From Marinobacter sp. CHS3-4 (GTDB lineage Bacteria; Pseudomonadota; Gammaproteobacteria; Pseudomonadales; Oleiphilaceae), in the NCBI RefSeq assembly GCF_030053415.1, contig NZ_JASGBJ010000003.1:124001-188000 (forward strand): a stretch of DNA of 64,000 nt. Reading direction: 5' to 3'. Below, one piece after another: positions 61,259-64,000 of this stretch. The translations under genes were made by a program, and so were the position numbers. Every line of letters starts with the position of its first letter. Position 1 is the stretch's first letter. The notes under the pieces are model-generated. The model was not told the origin of the DNA. It saw nothing but the letters and a program-made list of their open reading frames with translations, and made no database searches.

Positions 61259-61465
61259 ATGTATGTTTGTCTTTGTCACGGTGTGACCGACCGGGAAATT
61301 CGCGAAGCGGCTGACAACGGAATCAGCTCCATGCGTCAGTTGGGTAAAGAGCTTGGCGTGGGCACCCAATGTGGTCGATGTGCCTGCACCGCGCGTGAGA
61401 TTCTCCGCGAGAGTCGCACACCGGATTATCTGGCCATGGCAGACATGCTGGCTGTACCCGCCTGA
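61259..61465 (+). CDS. bfd: Bacterioferritin-associated ferredoxin
   Basis: 68 residues. [2Fe-2S] ligands Cys4, Cys6, Cys38 and Cys41 in 'MYVCLCHGVT' and 'GTQCGRCACTAREIL'. Bfd reduces the iron core of bacterioferritin to release Fe(II) under iron starvation, which fits the Fur box upstream. bfr lies downstream. Confidence 0.94.
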   Translation: MYVCLCHGVTDREIREAADNGISSMRQLGKELGVGTQCGRCACTAREILRESRTPDYLAMADMLAVPA

Positions 61466-61474
61466 CCAACCGGG

Positions 61475-61511
61475 CCAGTCCCGTAAAGGGGGCTGGCAAA
61501 GGTTGTTTTTT
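61475..61511 (+). terminator. Terminator of bfd
   Basis: CCAGTCCC / GGGGGCTGG imperfect hairpin (61475-61496) and a T-tract within TTGTTTTTTC (61503-61512). It lies just after bfd and suggests bfr is transcribed from its own promoter. Confidence 0.65.
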
Positions 61512-61642
61512 CTTTCTCTCCTCGCATTCTGTTCTTATTTGCGATTTTTTCTTTCATCGCGAACCGTTATTCTCTTGATACTAAAAGCTGGCAACCCGGC
61601 TTTCCGCGAACATGTTAACTCGATCTATAAGGGAGTTTCGTT

Positions 61643-62119
61643 ATGAAAGGCGACAAGAAGGTCATCCAGTTCCTCAATAAGGTCCTCGCAAACGAACTCA
61701 CGGCAATCAATCAGTATTTTTTGCATTCGCGGATGTACAAGGACTGGGGCATCACCAAGCTGGCGGACAAGGAATATGAAGAGTCCATTGATGAAATGAA
61801 GCATGCTGACATGCTGATTGAGCGGATTCTGTTCCTCGAGGGCCTGCCGAACCTGCAGGATCTGAACAAGTTGCTGATTGGCGAAAACGTCGAGGAGATG
61901 ATCGACTGCGATCTGAAGCTCGAGATGATTGCCCATAAGGATTTGAAAGAAGCAGTGATTTACTGCGAGCAGGTTCAGGATTTCACCAGCCGCGAACTTT
62001 TCCGCCACATTCTCGACAGTGAAGAAGAGCACATTGACTGGCTGGAGACTCAGCAGGAAATGATCAGTCAGATGGGTATTCAGAACTATATCCAACTTCA
62101 GTCCAGCCCAGCGGAGTAA
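61643..62119 (+). CDS. bfr: Bacterioferritin, heme- and ferroxidase-competent
   Basis: 158 residues, full length. Ferroxidase residues Glu18, Glu51, His54, Glu94, Glu127 and His130 are all present, and Met52 is the heme ligand. It stores iron as a 24-mer cage. AAGGGAG stands before the ATG. It follows bfd after a terminator and separates from it in regulation. Confidence 0.95.
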   Translation: MKGDKKVIQFLNKVLANELTAINQYFLHSRMYKDWGITKLADKEYEESIDEMKHADMLIERILFLEGLPNLQDLNKLLIGENVEEMIDCDLKLEMIAHKDLKEAVIYCEQVQDFTSRELFRHILDSEEEHIDWLETQQEMISQMGIQNYIQLQSSPAE

Positions 62120-62125
62120 TTGTCA

Positions 62126-63484
62126 ATGACAATGGATCTGTCGTGCTTTAAAGCTTATGACCTGCGCGGGCGCGTGCCCGACCAACTAAACCCGGAACTG
62201 GCCGAGCGTATCGGTCGGGCCTACGTCGAAGTGACCGGCGCAAAGCGCGTAATCGTCGGTTACGACATCCGCCTTTCCAGCCCGGAGATTGCCGAGGCGC
62301 TGAGTGCCGGGCTGATGGCCGCCGGTGCCGACGTGTTTGATATTGGCCTGGGCGGCACCGAAATGGTGTATTTCGCCACCAGCCATTTCGACATGGACGG
62401 CGGCATCATGGTGACGGCCAGCCACAATCCCAAAGATCATAACGGCATGAAGATGGTCGGCCCCCAATCCCGGCCCATCAGCTCGGATAACGGTCTGAAT
62501 GACATCCGTGATCGGGTCCTGGAGCCTTTCGAGGATGCACCGACGCCGGGTAAATCCGAACCACTTGAGGTCATGACGGCTTACATAAAACACCTGTTGG
62601 GCTACATCGACTCGACGTCACTCACCCCGATGACCTTTGTGGTGAACGCCGGAAATGGTGGGGCGGGGCTGGTGATCGACGAAATCGAGCAACACCTGCC
62701 GTTTGAGTTTGTCAAAGTGCACCACGAGCCCGACGGGCACTTCCCCAACGGCGTACCCAACCCGATCCTTCAGGAAAACCGGGAATCCACCGCCGAGGCA
62801 GTGATCGAACAGTGGGCTGCGATGGGTATCGCCTGGGATGGCGACTACGACCGTTGCTTCTTCTTCGACGAGAACGGCCGCTTTATTGAGGGTTACTACA
62901 TCGTCGGCCTGCTGGCAGACCAGTTCCTGAGAAAAACCGGAGGCGGTAAAGTCATCCACGACCCACGCCTGACCTGGAACACTCTGGATCTGGTGGAGGC
63001 GGCGGGTGGTGAGGCCATCGAAAGCAAAACTGGCCACGCTTTTATCAAGCAGCGCATGCGCGACGAAGACGCGGTTTACGGCGGGGAAATGAGTGCCCAT
63101 CACTATTTCCGGGATTTCGCCTACTGTGACAGTGGCATGATTCCCTGGCTGCTGATTGCCGAGCGCCTTTGCCAGTCCGGTCAGACTCTGTCCTCACTGA
63201 TTGATGCCCGCATCGAAGCCTACCCGGCGAGCGGTGAAATTAATCGCACTATCGAGAACCCGGCGAAGGTGATTGGTGCGATCGAAGCGGCCTATGGCAA
63301 AGACGCCAAAAGCGTCAGCCACGTGGACGGCGTCAGCATCGAATTTGACGACTGGCGGTTTAACCTGCGGATGTCCAACACCGAGCCGGTGGTTCGACTG
63401 AATGTGGAGTCTCGCGGAGATATTCCGTTGATGAAGGCAAAAACCGAAGAGTTGCTGGCCGAAATGGAAAGACTGGCGTCATAG
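62126..63484 (+). CDS. Phosphomannomutase/phosphoglucomutase
   Basis: 452 residues from ATG 62126 with GGAG 10 bases upstream (a TTG at 62120 and an ATG at 62132 are in frame). The phosphoserine is Ser99 in 'TASHNPKDHNG'. The magnesium loop 'DGDYDR' (Asp238, Asp240, Asp242) and the sugar-binding 'GGEMSAHHYF' loop are present. It interconverts hexose 1- and 6-phosphates for polysaccharide and LPS precursors (AlgC/ManB/CpsG type). It ends by overlapping the convergent pldA stop by 6 bases. Confidence 0.92.
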   Translation: MTMDLSCFKAYDLRGRVPDQLNPELAERIGRAYVEVTGAKRVIVGYDIRLSSPEIAEALSAGLMAAGADVFDIGLGGTEMVYFATSHFDMDGGIMVTASHNPKDHNGMKMVGPQSRPISSDNGLNDIRDRVLEPFEDAPTPGKSEPLEVMTAYIKHLLGYIDSTSLTPMTFVVNAGNGGAGLVIDEIEQHLPFEFVKVHHEPDGHFPNGVPNPILQENRESTAEAVIEQWAAMGIAWDGDYDRCFFFDENGRFIEGYYIVGLLADQFLRKTGGGKVIHDPRLTWNTLDLVEAAGGEAIESKTGHAFIKQRMRDEDAVYGGEMSAHHYFRDFAYCDSGMIPWLLIAERLCQSGQTLSSLIDARIEAYPASGEINRTIENPAKVIGAIEAAYGKDAKSVSHVDGVSIEFDDWRFNLRMSNTEPVVRLNVESRGDIPLMKAKTEELLAEMERLAS

Positions 63485-64000
63485 CCAGTCTTTCAACATG
63501 ATTCCGACGCCAATCCGCTGTACGCGCTGGTTGTAGTCAATCAGGCTCTCGCCATAGCCATTGTAGTAATGGATGTAGCCTTTCATCGTGTCGCCCATCG
63601 GGAAGCTGTAACCGAGCTCTACCGACGTCTTGTTGTCCGAGCGCAGATTGTTCATCAGCTTGAGAGACAGCGTGCGGTTTTCGCTCCAGCGGTAGATGGC
63701 CAGGTAATTGGCGTGGCCCAGGTAGCGCTCAATATCCGCATTGTCGTCTTCGCTGGCGCTCTCCGGCATTCGATACCAGGGTTGCAGGACAAACAGCCAG
63801 CGGCCATAGCTGTAGGCAGCAGAGGCGGTAACACGGTTCCAGCTCCGAGATCGTGGCTCTGACTGACCATTGGATTCGTGATTGAATCCCAGTGTCACGC
63901 CATTCAGCTTGCCCGGGCCGAAATCGTAGTTGGTTTCATAACGCACGAAGAGTTCCGGTTCGTAATTCGTCTCCCGGAACGGCGCTGAATCGTCCGTGTT
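63479..64000 (-). CDS. pldA: Outer-membrane phospholipase A, partial (5' end outside window)
   Basis: The reverse frame is open to the right edge, giving the C-terminal 173 residues. They start 'NTDDSAPFRETNYEPELFVRYE', which is characteristic of OmpLA, and contain the catalytic 'FNHESNGQS' His-Ser and the Asn of 'RSWNRV'. Alternating beta strands end in a C-terminal aromatic pattern close to the outer-membrane signature. It hydrolyses phospholipids that reach the outer leaflet. Confidence 0.92.
   Translation of the reverse strand, partial: NTDDSAPFRETNYEPELFVRYETNYDFGPGKLNGVTLGFNHESNGQSEPRSRSWNRVTASAAYSYGRWLFVLQPWYRMPESASEDDNADIERYLGHANYLAIYRWSENRTLSLKLMNNLRSDNKTSVELGYSFPMGDTMKGYIHYYNGYGESLIDYNQRVQRIGVGIMLKDWL

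Overview
The window looks like chromosomal DNA of a marine, aerobic, heterotrophic gammaproteobacterium. Gene content and protein character suggest Marinobacter or a close relative; this is an inference from recognised families, not from a search. Most of the window is moderately GC-rich with tight operons, many of them translationally coupled through ATGA or ATGAGTGA overlaps. One stretch (about 38.1-45.4 kb) is patchy, partly AT-rich and accessory in nature.

Layout. 1-3.2 kb: an RND efflux pump (truncated permease plus adaptor). 3.5-8.5 kb: a NhaR-type LysR regulator divergent from dabB-dabA, the energy-coupled inorganic carbon transporter. 8.6-10.1 kb: a tandem glycine riboswitch leading a dadA-like FAD amino-acid dehydrogenase. 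10.2-10.6 kb: a small potassium channel. 10.7-25.5 kb: a large formate dehydrogenase region. It holds the three structural subunits, a Tat-targeted small protein, a TorD chaperone, DUF3306 and DUF3305 proteins, TusA and a tiny membrane protein. A divergent operon encodes a polyferredoxin, an Mrp ATPase, a DUF4444 lipoate-ligase-fold protein and a DUF6505-like protein. An fdhD-mobA-mobB-moeA operon supplies the molybdenum cofactor. 25.7-38 kb: LysR/DoxX/extradiol dioxygenase, a diguanylate cyclase, a desaturase-Rieske pair, a periplasmic binding protein, an ArsN2-like acetyltransferase, DUF1127 proteins with a GcvA-type LysR, a GFA protein, a quinone reductase, and an NmrA/EamA pair divergent from a MarR regulator with two palindromic operators.

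38.1-45.5 kb: unrelated single genes in one orientation (GFA, exported agmatine-deiminase family, ClbS/DfsB, RraB, HEAT repeat, AraC, VOC, secreted unknown). They are separated by attC-like sequences, which suggests a decayed gene-cassette array without an integrase in view. It is followed by a degenerate partial copy of tRNA-Arg 0.8 kb from the intact tRNA-Arg(CCG).

45.6-51.2 kb: choline uptake and oxidation (betA, betI, choX, choW, choV) with BetI-like palindromes but no betB. 51.3-52.9 kb: an LrgA/LrgB pair and YaeQ. 53.2-61.2 kb: a dipeptide ABC transporter (dppABCDF) followed by a HypT-like LysR and the Xaa-Pro dipeptidase pepQ, a coherent peptide-utilisation block. 61.2-64 kb: a Fur-box-led bfd, bacterioferritin, a phosphomannomutase/phosphoglucomutase and a 5'-truncated outer-membrane phospholipase A (pldA).
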